This document shows, in pieces, positions 16,976 to 25,478 of a DNA stretch of 64,000 bases; positions within the stretch are counted from its first letter, which is position 1; the number at the start of each line of letters is the position of its first letter. The notes beneath the pieces are model-generated. The model did no database searches. It was given only the letters and a program-made list of their open reading frames with translations, and was not told the origin of the DNA. The translations under genes and the position numbers were made by a program. The stretch lies in contig NZ_FNTA01000004.1 in NCBI RefSeq assembly GCF_900105055.1, positions 2,511,501 through 2,575,500 on the forward strand, written 5' to 3'. Source of the DNA: Amycolatopsis lurida. GTDB taxonomy: Bacteria; Actinomycetota; Actinomycetes; Mycobacteriales; Pseudonocardiaceae.

Positions 16976-17950
16976 TCACTCCTCGAAGCCTTCGTCGCCG
17001 CCGCCGAAGGCGTCCTCCATGACCTCGCCGAGGATCATGCCGCCGACCACGCCCGCCGCGGCACCGGCGACCACGCCGCCCATCCCCGGCCCGCGCCTGC
17101 CGTGGTGCCCGTGATGACCATGGTGGTCGTAGTCGTGGCCGTAGTGCTCCTGGTGCCCGCCGAACATGGCGTGCCCGCCACCGGACTCGGTGACCTTGGC
17201 CAGCCAGCCGTCGATGGCCGCCGCCCAGTCGGTGCGCAGGGCCTCCTCGTGCGAAACGTGGAAACGGCCGAAGGAATCGCCACTGGAGCGGAACATGCCA
17301 CCGCGCCGATCGGCCTCCAGCACCACCACGAGGTCGTCCGGGCTCGCGACGAAGGTCAGCTCCACCTGACTGACACGGCCCGCGTAGCGCGACGGCGGGA
17401 AGAACTCGATCTCCTGGAAGAACCCGAGTTCCTGCCGGACGCCGTGCAACCGCCCGGCTTCGACGTCGGCACTGCGGAACGAGAAGCCCAGCTCGCCGAA
17501 CGCCTCCAGCACCCGGTCCTGCGATTCCAGCGGCCCGACCAGCACCGGGTCGAGGTCGCCCTTGTCCGGCGCGCCGGCGATGACGAGCTCGGTCCGCACG
17601 CCGACGACCACGCCCGGCAGCTCACGTCCGCCGACCGCGCTGATCGGCGTCTCCCACGGCAGGGCGATCCGGAACGGCACCGTGGTCAGCTGTCCCGCCG
17701 TCACCTTCACCTTGCGGCCCGCGCTGACCCGCAGGAACTCCGCGGTCCCGGCGCGCTCGTGGTCGCCGTGCTCCACCTCGACCCTGGTGACCAGCGAAAG
17801 CAGGATCTCCTCGATCTGGGCGTCACTCGAACCGCCCTGGATGCGGACCTGGCCGGTGATCACCTCGCCGGGAACGGCGTGCGGTGAGTCGAGCACGGTG
17901 TCGACGGACGGACCGCCGACCCCGAAGGCGCTGAGCATCCGTTTGAACAT
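16976..17950 (-). CDS. Spo0M-like sporulation-control / arrestin-fold protein
   Basis: 324 residues. Residues 1-240 are the Spo0M (arrestin-like beta sandwich) region, with SAFGVGGPSVDTVLDSP at the start, TGQVRIQGGSSDAQIEEI and LPWETPISAVGG. A His-rich stretch (HEHYGHDYDHHGHHGHHG within about 265-285, here shortened) and a Gly/Ala-rich hydrophobic segment GGVVAGAAAGVVGGMILGEV follow; the latter looks like a membrane-inserting or glycine-zipper tail. GGAGG lies 9-13 nt before the ATG. Spo0M homologues influence sporulation or cell-envelope control by unknown means. The His-rich part might bind metal ions; that is only a suggestion. Confidence 0.9.
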   Translation of the reverse strand: MFKRMLSAFGVGGPSVDTVLDSPHAVPGEVITGQVRIQGGSSDAQIEEILLSLVTRVEVEHGDHERAGTAEFLRVSAGRKVKVTAGQLTTVPFRIALPWETPISAVGGRELPGVVVGVRTELVIAGAPDKGDLDPVLVGPLESQDRVLEAFGELGFSFRSADVEAGRLHGVRQELGFFQEIEFFPPSRYAGRVSQVELTFVASPDDLVVVLEADRRGGMFRSSGDSFGRFHVSHEEALRTDWAAAIDGWLAKVTESGGGHAMFGGHQEHYGHDYDHHGHHGHHGRRGPGMGGVVAGAAAGVVGGMILGEVMEDAFGGGDEGFEE

Positions 17951-18072
17951 CAGGGATTTCCTCCGCTGGGTACTGGAACAAGGGGAGTGCCGGAACACTT
18001 CGACTACTACCGAGATCCGTCGCGGCACGCCAGGTAAAACGGGTTAAAACCCCCTAAACGGGCGCGACGTCA

Positions 18073-19398
18073 CTACCTTCTCAGATCGGCCTGGCGGACG
18101 TCGTGCAGGTGGATGACGACGTCGTAGGACCGTCCGAGCGAGATGGAGGCGAGATCGACGGGGAACTGCGTGCCGATGGTGCGGGTGGGCCTGGCGGTGT
18201 CCAGCCAGGCCCGCGCGGACGGCGGCGCGGTGCGCACGTCCAGGTAGAAGTCCTCGAACCGGACCTGGTCGAGGGTGTGTTCGTTCGAGCCGGACGGCGC
18301 GGCGGGAACGGAGAAGCGCTTCCAGTCGCCCTCGAGCGCCTTGTCCTTGGACAAGAAGGAACCCCGGTCGAAGCTGAAGCCGATCGGCAGGTAATCCCGG
18401 CCCAGCGTTTCGCGCAGGAAGGCGCCCTGGGTCTTCGGGTACATCGCAGGGTTGTCGGTGACGTAGGAAACGTGGCCGTTGTGCGCAGACAGCAGGATCC
18501 GATGGCCGGTCCGCCGCTGCCACCAGGCGACGTTCTCCGCCATCGCCCGGTCGCGAAGGATCTGCGCCGTGGGGAGGCCTTGCGGATCCGCGAGGTCGAC
18601 GGCGAGGAACCGGGCTGTCTGCGCCACGAACCTGGCGTGCTGCTCGGCCCAGTCTCGGGCTTCCGCACCGCGCAGGCCCTTGATCAGCTCGTACGCCTGC
18701 TCCGCCTGCGTGGCGAGCCGCAGCCGCTCGTCGAGCGGTTTGCGCAGGTACACGAACGCGTCGTCGATCGGGCGCAGGCCCGTGTAGAGCCGGTTCAGCC
18801 GGGGCAGCTCCGCCGGGTGGTGCTGCCGCACGTAGTCGGTGATCCTGGCGAAGAACGCGTCGTTCACCGAAGGCGCACCAAGGTCGTCGCCGACGAAGTG
18901 CACGGTGCGGCCGGGGTGCGCGCGGTTGTACTCGCGCATCCACCGGATGAGGCTCACGAACTCCTCGCGGTCCCACGGGGAACCGGCCAGCGTCCGCCTG
19001 GCGATCTCCCGGGCGTCGCCCTTGCCGCCCTGGACGTACTCGTCGATCTCCAGGCCCGCGGACCAGCTCAGCTCCAGCGCGAAGGCCCGGAAGCCCTTTT
19101 CCTCGACGAGATAGCGGAACACCCGCTCCTTCATGGTGAAGAACTCGTGCGAGCCATGGGTCGCCTCGCCGAGGCCGACCACCTTCGCACCCCCGATCAT
19201 CCCGCCCAGCGCCCGCAGGTCGGCGTTGTTCCGGCCTGGTTCGGTCGAGCGCAGCGGATGCGCGGCCCGGTCCAGCGAGCGCACCGGGGCCGGGCCCTCC
19301 TCCGCCAAAGCCGGGCCCGCCATGGGAGCGAGCAGCGCCCCGGCCACGACCGCGGCGACCACTCCCCGTCTCCCCCACCGTTTCCGGCGCTGTGTCAT
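18073..19398 (-). CDS. secreted erythromycin-esterase family protein
   Basis: 441 residues with a Sec signal peptide (RRGVVAAVVAGALLAPMAGPALA). The core carries the family motif VVGLGEATHGSHEFF, followed by FRAFALE, FVGDDLGAPS and ILLSAHNGHVSYV, whose Glu and His residues correspond to the catalytic set of EreA/EreB-type enzymes. Export and distance from the resistance enzymes argue against assuming macrolide esterase activity; relatives are ring-opening hydrolases of unknown substrate. I use the ATG at 19398, which precedes the signal peptide; the longer open frame adds non-signal residues. It stands alone, downstream of a dioxygenase terminator. Confidence 0.88.
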   Translation of the reverse strand: MTQRRKRWGRRGVVAAVVAGALLAPMAGPALAEEGPAPVRSLDRAAHPLRSTEPGRNNADLRALGGMIGGAKVVGLGEATHGSHEFFTMKERVFRYLVEEKGFRAFALELSWSAGLEIDEYVQGGKGDAREIARRTLAGSPWDREEFVSLIRWMREYNRAHPGRTVHFVGDDLGAPSVNDAFFARITDYVRQHHPAELPRLNRLYTGLRPIDDAFVYLRKPLDERLRLATQAEQAYELIKGLRGAEARDWAEQHARFVAQTARFLAVDLADPQGLPTAQILRDRAMAENVAWWQRRTGHRILLSAHNGHVSYVTDNPAMYPKTQGAFLRETLGRDYLPIGFSFDRGSFLSKDKALEGDWKRFSVPAAPSGSNEHTLDQVRFEDFYLDVRTAPPSARAWLDTARPTRTIGTQFPVDLASISLGRSYDVVIHLHDVRQADLRR

Positions 19399-19509
19399 AC
19401 CGTCCACCCCTTCGCTCCGATGTCGAAGACGATCATCGTCCGCGGACCGGGGGCGGCGCACTGAAGCAGAGCTCCCACTTGGGGTGAGGAAAACCCCACC
19501 CCACGAGGA

Positions 19510-19562
19510 GCGGGTGGACCCCGCCGCCGGGGTGTGGGACCCGGCGGCGGGAGTCCACCCGC
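19510..19562. terminator. long GC hairpin after the dioxygenase gene
   Basis: GCGGGTGGAC plus CCCGCCGCCGGG (19510-19531) pairs with CCCGGCGGCGGG, a bulged A, and GTCCACCCGC (19540-19562). It lies 28 nt beyond the dioxygenase stop on the minus strand. A smaller GGGGT/ACCCC hairpin follows near 19481-19497. Confidence 0.75.
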
Positions 19563-19590
19563 GTTTATCTCCCTCCCCAGCGGCTGTCCG

Positions 19591-20433
19591 TCACTCCGCG
19601 CGCCACAACGCGGGTGTGGACGGCGGCTCCCAGCCAGGCTGGGCCGTGTGCGCCTGCAAGCACACGTAACCGCGACCGCTGTAGGTGACCCGGGCGCCCG
19701 CGGAATAGCCGGTTCCCGCCGCCCAGGTCGTCCCGCCGGGCGGGTTGGAGGTCGAAGTCGACGTCGTCGGCGTCGTACTGGTCGGCCGGGTGGTCGACGT
19801 CGGCGTCTGCGGCACGTTCAGCACGAAGTCGAACGCGGCCTGTTTGCCGGGAGGCTGATCGCGCACGGTCATCAGCAGCCGAGGGTCGAAGATCGAGTCG
19901 GTGTTGTTGCGCGGCTCGTTGGGGAAGTAGAGCTGCGTCGTCAGCACCGGCCTGCCGGGCGCCTGGACCTTGACGTGGATGTGCCGCGTACGGCCGGGGT
20001 ACAGGCCGGGCACGATCGTGCTCAGCGAGAACGCGCCCTGGTCGTTGGTGAACTGGTGACCGCGGAAGGTGTACCCCACGTTGTCGTAGGCACCGTTGAC
20101 GTCCGCCTGCCAGAAGTCCAGCAGCACCCGCGCGATCGGAAGACACCCGAGACCGAAGACGTAGCCGGAGACGGTGAGCCTCGTCCCTTGCGTGTTCGGC
20201 GTGACGAGTGACGTCCGCTGCGGGGAATTCGGCTTGAAGTAAGGACCTTCGGTCTGCGGCGGGGTCGGGTCGTCACCGTCGTCACAGGCGGGGGTCAGCT
20301 CGGGTGCCTGGCCGTTCGCGACGGTGGTGCGCGCGAGGGCGGGACCGCCGATCAACGCGACCGGAGCCGCCACACCCGCGGCGATCGCGGCCTTCAGCAC
20401 GGTCTTCCGGCTGAGCTTGCTTTCTTCGTCCAT
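19591..20433 (-). CDS. secreted intradiol ring-cleavage dioxygenase with chitin-binding module
   Basis: 280 residues. The N-terminus KLSRKTVLKAAIAAGVAAP resembles a twin-arginine signal but has RK rather than RR. The catalytic domain (about 50-215) has TEGPYF and GLYPGRTRHIHVKV, providing the two Tyr and two His ligands of the Fe(III) site. A Thr/Ser/Pro linker (about 217-238) leads to a C-terminal CBM5/12-like module with W, Y and W aromatics (TTWAAGTGYSAGARVTY ... PALW). The same architecture is known in Streptomyces secreted dioxygenases that act on lignin-derived catechols near polysaccharide. An aromatic-cleavage role outside the cell is therefore likely. Confidence 0.92.
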   Translation of the reverse strand: MDEESKLSRKTVLKAAIAAGVAAPVALIGGPALARTTVANGQAPELTPACDDGDDPTPPQTEGPYFKPNSPQRTSLVTPNTQGTRLTVSGYVFGLGCLPIARVLLDFWQADVNGAYDNVGYTFRGHQFTNDQGAFSLSTIVPGLYPGRTRHIHVKVQAPGRPVLTTQLYFPNEPRNNTDSIFDPRLLMTVRDQPPGKQAAFDFVLNVPQTPTSTTRPTSTTPTTSTSTSNPPGGTTWAAGTGYSAGARVTYSGRGYVCLQAHTAQPGWEPPSTPALWRAE

Positions 20434-20511
20434 ACCTGCTCCTCGTGGGGGCTTCGGGAATCACCCTCGACGGTATGGAGAAGATCAGCTGCGGACGATG
20501 GACTGAGCTGG

Positions 20512-21417
20512 TCAGTCGTGGTGAATCTCCGGGGGCGCGTCGCCGGTCCTGCGGTAATCACCGGGGCTCAACCCCGTTTCCCGCCGGAAGAACCGGCAGA
20601 AATACGCGGGATCCGCGAATCCGACCCGGCTGGCGACCTGCCGCACGGTGAGATCCGTGCCGCGCAGGAATCGTTTCGCCTCCCTTGTCCTCGCCTCGCG
20701 CATCAGTTGCGCCGCCGTCCGGCCGGTCGCCGTTTTCACCGCGTCGGTGAGATATCCCGGCGTGACCCCGATTCGCTCCGCGAGCGCGCCCACCGACCAG
20801 AGCCCGAGATCGGGTCTGCCGAGCAGCCGGGCGAATTCCGTGCCCACCGCCTGCGCCCTGGCGGGCGGGCGCGGTTCCGCCAATCCCGGGAGGCGTCCCG
20901 CCCGCACGATCAGCACGTGCATCAGCGCCCGCAGCACCGAATCGGTACCCTGACCGCCGCACCGGAATTCTTCGTCGAGTTCGGCGACCAGCCGCGCCGT
21001 CTCCTCGGCCGCGCGCTCGTCGAGCCGCCACGGTTGTTGGCTGAGCCTTCGCAGGGTTTCGCGGTCCGACGGATGTTCGAGCAGGAAATCGTCGGTGAAC
21101 AACACGACGAATCCGCTGAGATCGCGGGCATCCCAATGGTGCACCTGCCCCGGCGTTATGACCGCGAGTTGCGGCGGCCCCAATTCCCAGCGGGTGAAAT
21201 CGATGACGTGGTCGCCGGTACCACCGGTGACATGGACTATTTCGTAAAAGGTGTGCCGATGCGGGAACGCCGCCCGCGACATCGGCCCGATCGTGTCGAA
21301 TGTGCCGACCGTGAACGGCAGGGCGTCCGGCGCGCGGACCTCCAGCCGATGCAGTGGCAATTCCCCCGCCTTCGGTTCGAGGCAAGGCGTCCTCGGCAAC
21401 ACCGTCGTTCCGCGCAT
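20512..21417 (-). CDS. AraC-family regulator with cupin sensor
   Basis: 301 residues. The first 170 form an AraC-type cupin: FPHRHTFYEIVHVTGG and VITPGQVHHWD. The last 100 hold two HTH motifs: LAERIGVTPGYLTDAVKTATG and VRQVASRVGFADPAYFCRFF, ending RRETGLSPGDYR. It lies 78 nt upstream of the dioxygenase gene on the same strand and is divergent from the GT87 gene. It could regulate either; the shared direction with the dioxygenase favours that. The ligand, perhaps a sugar or aromatic acid, is not predictable. Confidence 0.9.
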   Translation of the reverse strand: MRGTTVLPRTPCLEPKAGELPLHRLEVRAPDALPFTVGTFDTIGPMSRAAFPHRHTFYEIVHVTGGTGDHVIDFTRWELGPPQLAVITPGQVHHWDARDLSGFVVLFTDDFLLEHPSDRETLRRLSQQPWRLDERAAEETARLVAELDEEFRCGGQGTDSVLRALMHVLIVRAGRLPGLAEPRPPARAQAVGTEFARLLGRPDLGLWSVGALAERIGVTPGYLTDAVKTATGRTAAQLMREARTREAKRFLRGTDLTVRQVASRVGFADPAYFCRFFRRETGLSPGDYRRTGDAPPEIHHD

Positions 21418-21552
21418 GGTCCGGTCCCTTTCACCACACTGGGAATAAAAAGTCTAGACCAATACCGGGTGCGTCGGCTGCCGACGGAAGTCGCTTGTCG
21501 CCGTCGGGGTACAGTCGGGATCATCGACGCACGTCCGAAGGGTCACCACGCG

Positions 21553-22728
21553 ATGTCTCCCACCCAGTCGCGCGGTCGGACCTGGTGGCCGGTCGGCGCG
21601 TTCGCCGCGTTGGTGCTGGTGTGCGCCGTGGCCTGGGCGACGACGGGCACTTCCCACAGCGACCTCGAAATCTACCGCTTCGGCGTCGACACCCTGTGGA
21701 ACGGCGGCGACCTCTACGGCGCGTTGCCGCTTTCCGACGCGGGCATCCCCCTGCTGTTCATCTATCCGCCGTTCGCCGCGCTGGTGCTCACCCCGCTGGC
21801 GCTGGTGCCCTGGAACGGCGCGGTGCTGCTGCTGTTCGCGCTCAGCCTGGCCGCGCTGGGAATCACCTTCTACGGGATCGTCCGCACCCTGTGGCCGTCC
21901 GGGAACCGGCGGAAGGCGCTGATCGTCGCGTCGCTGGCGATCACGCCGGCACTCTTCCTCGAACCGGTCCGCCAGACGCTCGGCTTCGGCCAGATCAACC
22001 TGGTGCTGATGGGTCTCGTCGCGGCCGACTGCCTGCTGGCCCGTGGCCGCTACCGGGGCATCGGTGTCGGTCTCGCGGCCGCGATCAAGCTGACGCCCAT
22101 GGCGTTCCTGTTGTTCTTTCTGATACGCAAGGACTTCCGCGGCGCGCTGACCGCGTCGGGCACGTTCGTGGCCGCCTCCGCCGTCGCGTTCGCGGTCGCC
22201 CCGGAGGCTTCCGCGCGCTATTGGTTCGGCGGGCTCGCCGGGGCGTCCGGCATCAGCGGCACCTCGTTCCACACCAACCAGACCCTGCAGGCCGTGCTGG
22301 CGCGATTCGGTGTCGAGGGCGCCGCGAAGCCGCTGTGGATCGTCCTCACCGTTGTCCTGCTGGCTCTGGTGACGCTGACGATGTACCGCTCGGCGGTGGT
22401 ACCGGCACTGCTGCTGAACGCCACGTTCGCCCTGCTCATCTCGCCGACGTCGTGGTCGCACCACTGGGTCTGGATCGCTCCGGCGCTGTTCACCACTGCC
22501 GCCTACGTGGTGCTCAGGCGCCGGGCGGTTTGGCTCGCCGTCACCGGGGTGGCCGCCACGATCTTCGTCGCGGCGCCGTTCCGGTACTTCCCCGCCTTCG
22601 ATCGGCCGGGCCAGACCTGGACGACCACACAGCAGTGGCTGGGGAACTGTTACGTCGTCGCAGGCCTGGTCTTCGTCGTCGTCGCGGCCGTCGTCGCGCT
22701 GCGGAAAGGATCTCGATGCTCGACCTGA
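21553..22728 (+). CDS. GT87-type polyprenyl-phosphate mannosyltransferase-like membrane protein
   Basis: 391 residues with about ten membrane helices. After the first helix comes SHSDLEIYRFGVDTLWNGGDLYG, the DxE-type loop of the GT-C GT87/DUF2029 family, then FIYPPFAALVLTPLALVPW and FGQINLVLMGL, both family signatures. These enzymes add mannose or arabinose from a polyprenyl-phosphate donor on the outer membrane face. I use the ATG at 21553; the frame is open far upstream, but that part lies opposite the AraC gene. The 3' end overlaps the SDR start by 13 nt, so the pair is an operon. Confidence 0.9.
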   Translation: MSPTQSRGRTWWPVGAFAALVLVCAVAWATTGTSHSDLEIYRFGVDTLWNGGDLYGALPLSDAGIPLLFIYPPFAALVLTPLALVPWNGAVLLLFALSLAALGITFYGIVRTLWPSGNRRKALIVASLAITPALFLEPVRQTLGFGQINLVLMGLVAADCLLARGRYRGIGVGLAAAIKLTPMAFLLFFLIRKDFRGALTASGTFVAASAVAFAVAPEASARYWFGGLAGASGISGTSFHTNQTLQAVLARFGVEGAAKPLWIVLTVVLLALVTLTMYRSAVVPALLLNATFALLISPTSWSHHWVWIAPALFTTAAYVVLRRRAVWLAVTGVAATIFVAAPFRYFPAFDRPGQTWTTTQQWLGNCYVVAGLVFVVVAAVVALRKGSRCST

Positions 22729-23465
22729 GCGACACCACGACTCTGGTCACCGGAGGCAGCGGCGGCATCGGTCACGGCATCGCCCTGCGCTTCGCCGAAG
22801 CGGGCAGCGCCGTCGCCGTGCACTACCACCGCGACGAAGCCTCCGCGCTCGCCGTCGTCGAGCGGATCCGGAACGCGGGCGGCACCGCCAAGACGTTCTC
22901 CGCCGACCTCACCGACGACGGCGAATGCCGGCGTCTCGTGGCCACCGCCGCGGCATGGACCGGGCGGCTGGACACGGTGGTCAACAACGCCGGCGTACAG
23001 CCGATAGAGCCCTTGCCGGGCATGTCCGCGGAAAGCTGGCGCGCCGTCCTCGACGCGAACCTCACCAGCGCGTTCTCCTGCACACAGGCCGCCGCCGAGG
23101 TGATGGACGGCGGCAGCGTCATCCACATCGCTTCGATCGAAGCGGCCAATCCCGCGCCAGGACACGCGCACTACAGCAGCGCGAAGGCCGCCCTGGTCAT
23201 GCACGCCCGCGCCGCCGCGCTCGAATACGGGCCGCGAGGCCTGCGCGTCAACGCCGTCTCTCCCGGCTTGATCGACCGCCCAGGCCTCGGCGAAACCTGG
23301 CCGGAAGGCGTCCGCCGCTGGAAACAGGCCGCACCCCTCGGCAGGCTCGGCACCCCCGGCGACATCGCGAACGCCTGCCTGTTCCTCGCCTCGCCGCTCG
23401 CGGCGTGGATCACCGGGCACAACCTGACCGTGGACGGCGGCGTCTCCGCTCATCCCACTTGGTGA
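22716..23465 (+). CDS. short-chain dehydrogenase/reductase
   Basis: 249 residues of a classical SDR. It has TGGSGGIGHGIA (cofactor loop), NNAG, the Ser in IHIASIEA and the YSSAK pair, and ends with ITGHNLTVDGGVS. A strong GGAAAGGA lies 6 nt before the ATG. The absence of Arg after the Gly motif and an HYHRDE segment after beta-2 leaves cofactor preference open, with NADP possible. It is encoded with the GT87 protein, overlapping by 13 nt; a shared lipid or sugar pathway is a guess. Confidence 0.92.
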   Translation: MLDLSDTTTLVTGGSGGIGHGIALRFAEAGSAVAVHYHRDEASALAVVERIRNAGGTAKTFSADLTDDGECRRLVATAAAWTGRLDTVVNNAGVQPIEPLPGMSAESWRAVLDANLTSAFSCTQAAAEVMDGGSVIHIASIEAANPAPGHAHYSSAKAALVMHARAAALEYGPRGLRVNAVSPGLIDRPGLGETWPEGVRRWKQAAPLGRLGTPGDIANACLFLASPLAAWITGHNLTVDGGVSAHPTW

Positions 23466-24020
23466 TCACGGATTCGTGATTCCGTGGCGACTACTCGTCA
23501 CAGCACACCTTCATCGGAGCCCGTGAATCTCCATGATCAGCGGCTCGTATTAAGCGGATTCAAGGAGTCAGTGCGCAGGAGTAGACCGGCTGTCCGCGGC
23601 GATGTCGAACTCGGCGTGACGGCTCATTTCCTTGCCTTGGTCGCTGATGCTGTTCTTGAAAGTTGCGGAAGGTGTTCGTCTTCTTGGTCGGCAGGCGCGC
23701 TACGCGTTCCGTTGAATGATCGTAGGGAATGCGGCCTGATCTGCGAGGCGTGGTCTTTGCCGGTGCTCAGATCGCCCCCTCGGCACCCTGGCACTGACCG
23801 GTCGTCCAGACTCGGCCGGTCCGGGTACTCACAGGACGAACTCGATGCCATCGCATCCGAACTCAACGACAGGCGGCGGCAGACACGGGGATGGCGCAAA
23901 CTCGTGGAAACGTTCAGCAAAGTGTTGCCAGACCAGAGGCGGCGCACTCACCAGTGGAAACCATCGTTAGTCTGAATATGCTATAGCACAGGTGTTCGAC
24001 TCAGGGGTAACGTCGACGTC
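23466..24020. other. 555-nt gap with insertion-sequence scar and AT-richer DNA
   Basis: No intact gene is visible. The stretch has lower GC than its neighbours. It holds the IS30-like remnant at 23814-23936 and, just before the DUF222-HNH gene, a short perfect palindrome TGCTATAGCA (23979-23988). A 163-codon open frame spans much of it but its first 110 codons match nothing I recognise. Confidence 0.6.
23814..23936 (+). pseudogene. IS30-family transposase C-terminal remnant
   Basis: Translation gives GRSGYSQDELDAIASELN followed by DRRRQTRGWRKLVETFSKVL. This matches the conserved end of IS30 transposases (YSQ-ELD-IA-ELN-RPR-TLGW-TP-E). The catalytic core is absent and no terminal inverted repeats are evident, so this is an old, truncated copy. 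Confidence 0.7.
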
Positions 24021-25277
24021 GTGGCCAGCGACGATGCACCCCAGAAGACGTCCACCGAGTGGTGGCGCGTCGACACCGCGACGCTGCATGCCCGCAAACA
24101 AGAACTGGAAGTCTTGAAGCGACGGGCGGATGCGGAGCAGAACGCGATCCTGGCGGAAATCAATTCCCGCGGGGTACGCGGATGCAGCGGGCATTCGACC
24201 TTGGCGGCATTGATATTCGAGGACTTCCTCGTGACCGACAAGGAAGCCTCCGCCCGCGCCGACCGCGTCCTGGCGTTGCATCCCGGCCCGTCCATCGGCG
24301 GAGACCCCGAACCACCCCTGGCGCCGTTGACCGCCGAGGCCGCTGCGGAGGGCGCGATCGGCGGGTCGCAGATCGACGCCATCATCCGCACCCTCGCCCG
24401 TATCCCGTCCACCGTCCCGGAAGAAGACGTGCGGGCGGGGGAAGCGATCCTGGTCGAGTTGGCCCGCCGCGCCGGACCCCGGCAGATCGCCCGCGCCGGA
24501 CGGCGCCTGCTCGACGAACTCGACCCCGACGGGAAAGAACCCCGTAACGAGGACCCGAAAGACACTCGGCCGGAGCTGCGGTTCGTCAAGCACCGCGACG
24601 GCACCCTCGGCCTGAAAGGCACCCTCGACCTGGAAACCTACGCCCGGTTGAAATCCGACCTGGACCCGATGGCCAAACCCCACAAAGCCATCGACGGCGT
24701 CCGGGACCCCCGCACCCAAGACGAACGCTACGGAGACGCCTTCACCGACTACGTCCGGTTGAAAACCACCAGCCGCAACCTCCCCGGCCAAGCAGGCGAA
24801 GCCACCCACATCCTCGTCACCATGTCCTACGACGACCTCATCCGCGACATCGGCGAAGCCCACCTGGACCTCGTGGGGCCGATCAGCGCCACCGACGCCC
24901 GCATCCTCGCCTGCGACGCCCGCGTCCGACCCGGCGTCCTCGGCACCGCCGGAGAGCCCTTGGACATCGGCCGGTCCAAACGCACCGTGTCCCTCGCCCA
25001 GAAATACGCGCTCACCCTCCGCGATGGCGGCTGCGCCTTCCCCGGCTGCGACATGCCCGTACCGCGCTGCACCGCACACCACATCGTCTTCTGGCGACAC
25101 CACGGCGAAACCAAAATCGACAACCTCGTCCTGCTCTGCACCAAACACCACCGCCTCATCCACCACAGCGAATGGAAAGTCCACATCGCCCAAGACGGAC
25201 TGCCAGAGTTCACCCCGCCTAGCTATCTCGACCCCACCGGGACATCGAGACGGAACACCATGCACCTCAGGACATAG
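24021..25277 (+). CDS. DUF222 / 13E12-type HNH endonuclease
   Basis: 418 residues starting at GTG 24021. The DUF222 helical region occupies about 1-310. The C-terminal HNH unit has CAFPGCDMPVPRCTAHHIV followed by HHGETKIDNLVLLCTKHHRLIHHS; the two CxxC-like Cys pairs and the His-His/Asn/His residues are intact. These proteins are multicopy in actinobacteria (M. tuberculosis 13E12 repeats) and behave like mobile or selfish genes. Its position next to an IS30 scar supports local insertion activity. The biochemical target is unknown. No Shine-Dalgarno is clear before the GTG. Confidence 0.92.
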   Translation: MASDDAPQKTSTEWWRVDTATLHARKQELEVLKRRADAEQNAILAEINSRGVRGCSGHSTLAALIFEDFLVTDKEASARADRVLALHPGPSIGGDPEPPLAPLTAEAAAEGAIGGSQIDAIIRTLARIPSTVPEEDVRAGEAILVELARRAGPRQIARAGRRLLDELDPDGKEPRNEDPKDTRPELRFVKHRDGTLGLKGTLDLETYARLKSDLDPMAKPHKAIDGVRDPRTQDERYGDAFTDYVRLKTTSRNLPGQAGEATHILVTMSYDDLIRDIGEAHLDLVGPISATDARILACDARVRPGVLGTAGEPLDIGRSKRTVSLAQKYALTLRDGGCAFPGCDMPVPRCTAHHIVFWRHHGETKIDNLVLLCTKHHRLIHHSEWKVHIAQDGLPEFTPPSYLDPTGTSRRNTMHLRT

Positions 25278-25478
25278 GCCGACCCGGCGACGCCGGTCCG
25301 CGACATCGGCCAGCGCGGCTTCGACGTTCGACCACGTGGCTCCATCTCATCGGCCCGACCGCACCGGAGACCGGGCGGCCACAACCTCATAACCGCCGCC
25401 GGCCAGAACCGACCGCCGGGACCGCTACCAGCCAGAACCGCCGCCAGGACTGGCGCGGCACCGAGGCGCGCCGTGACA

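Noticed and set aside
18073..19398. Macrolide resistance by erythromycin esterase
   Set aside because: The protein is secreted and belongs to a broad family; sequence alone does not support macrolide hydrolysis.
23484..23975. 163-codon open frame as an intact gene
   Set aside because: Only its last third resembles a protein family (IS30), and that part is a fragment; the rest lacks normal codon bias.
24021..25277. Homing endonuclease or restriction enzyme
   Set aside because: DUF222-HNH proteins form their own family; no methyltransferase, intron or intein context is present.
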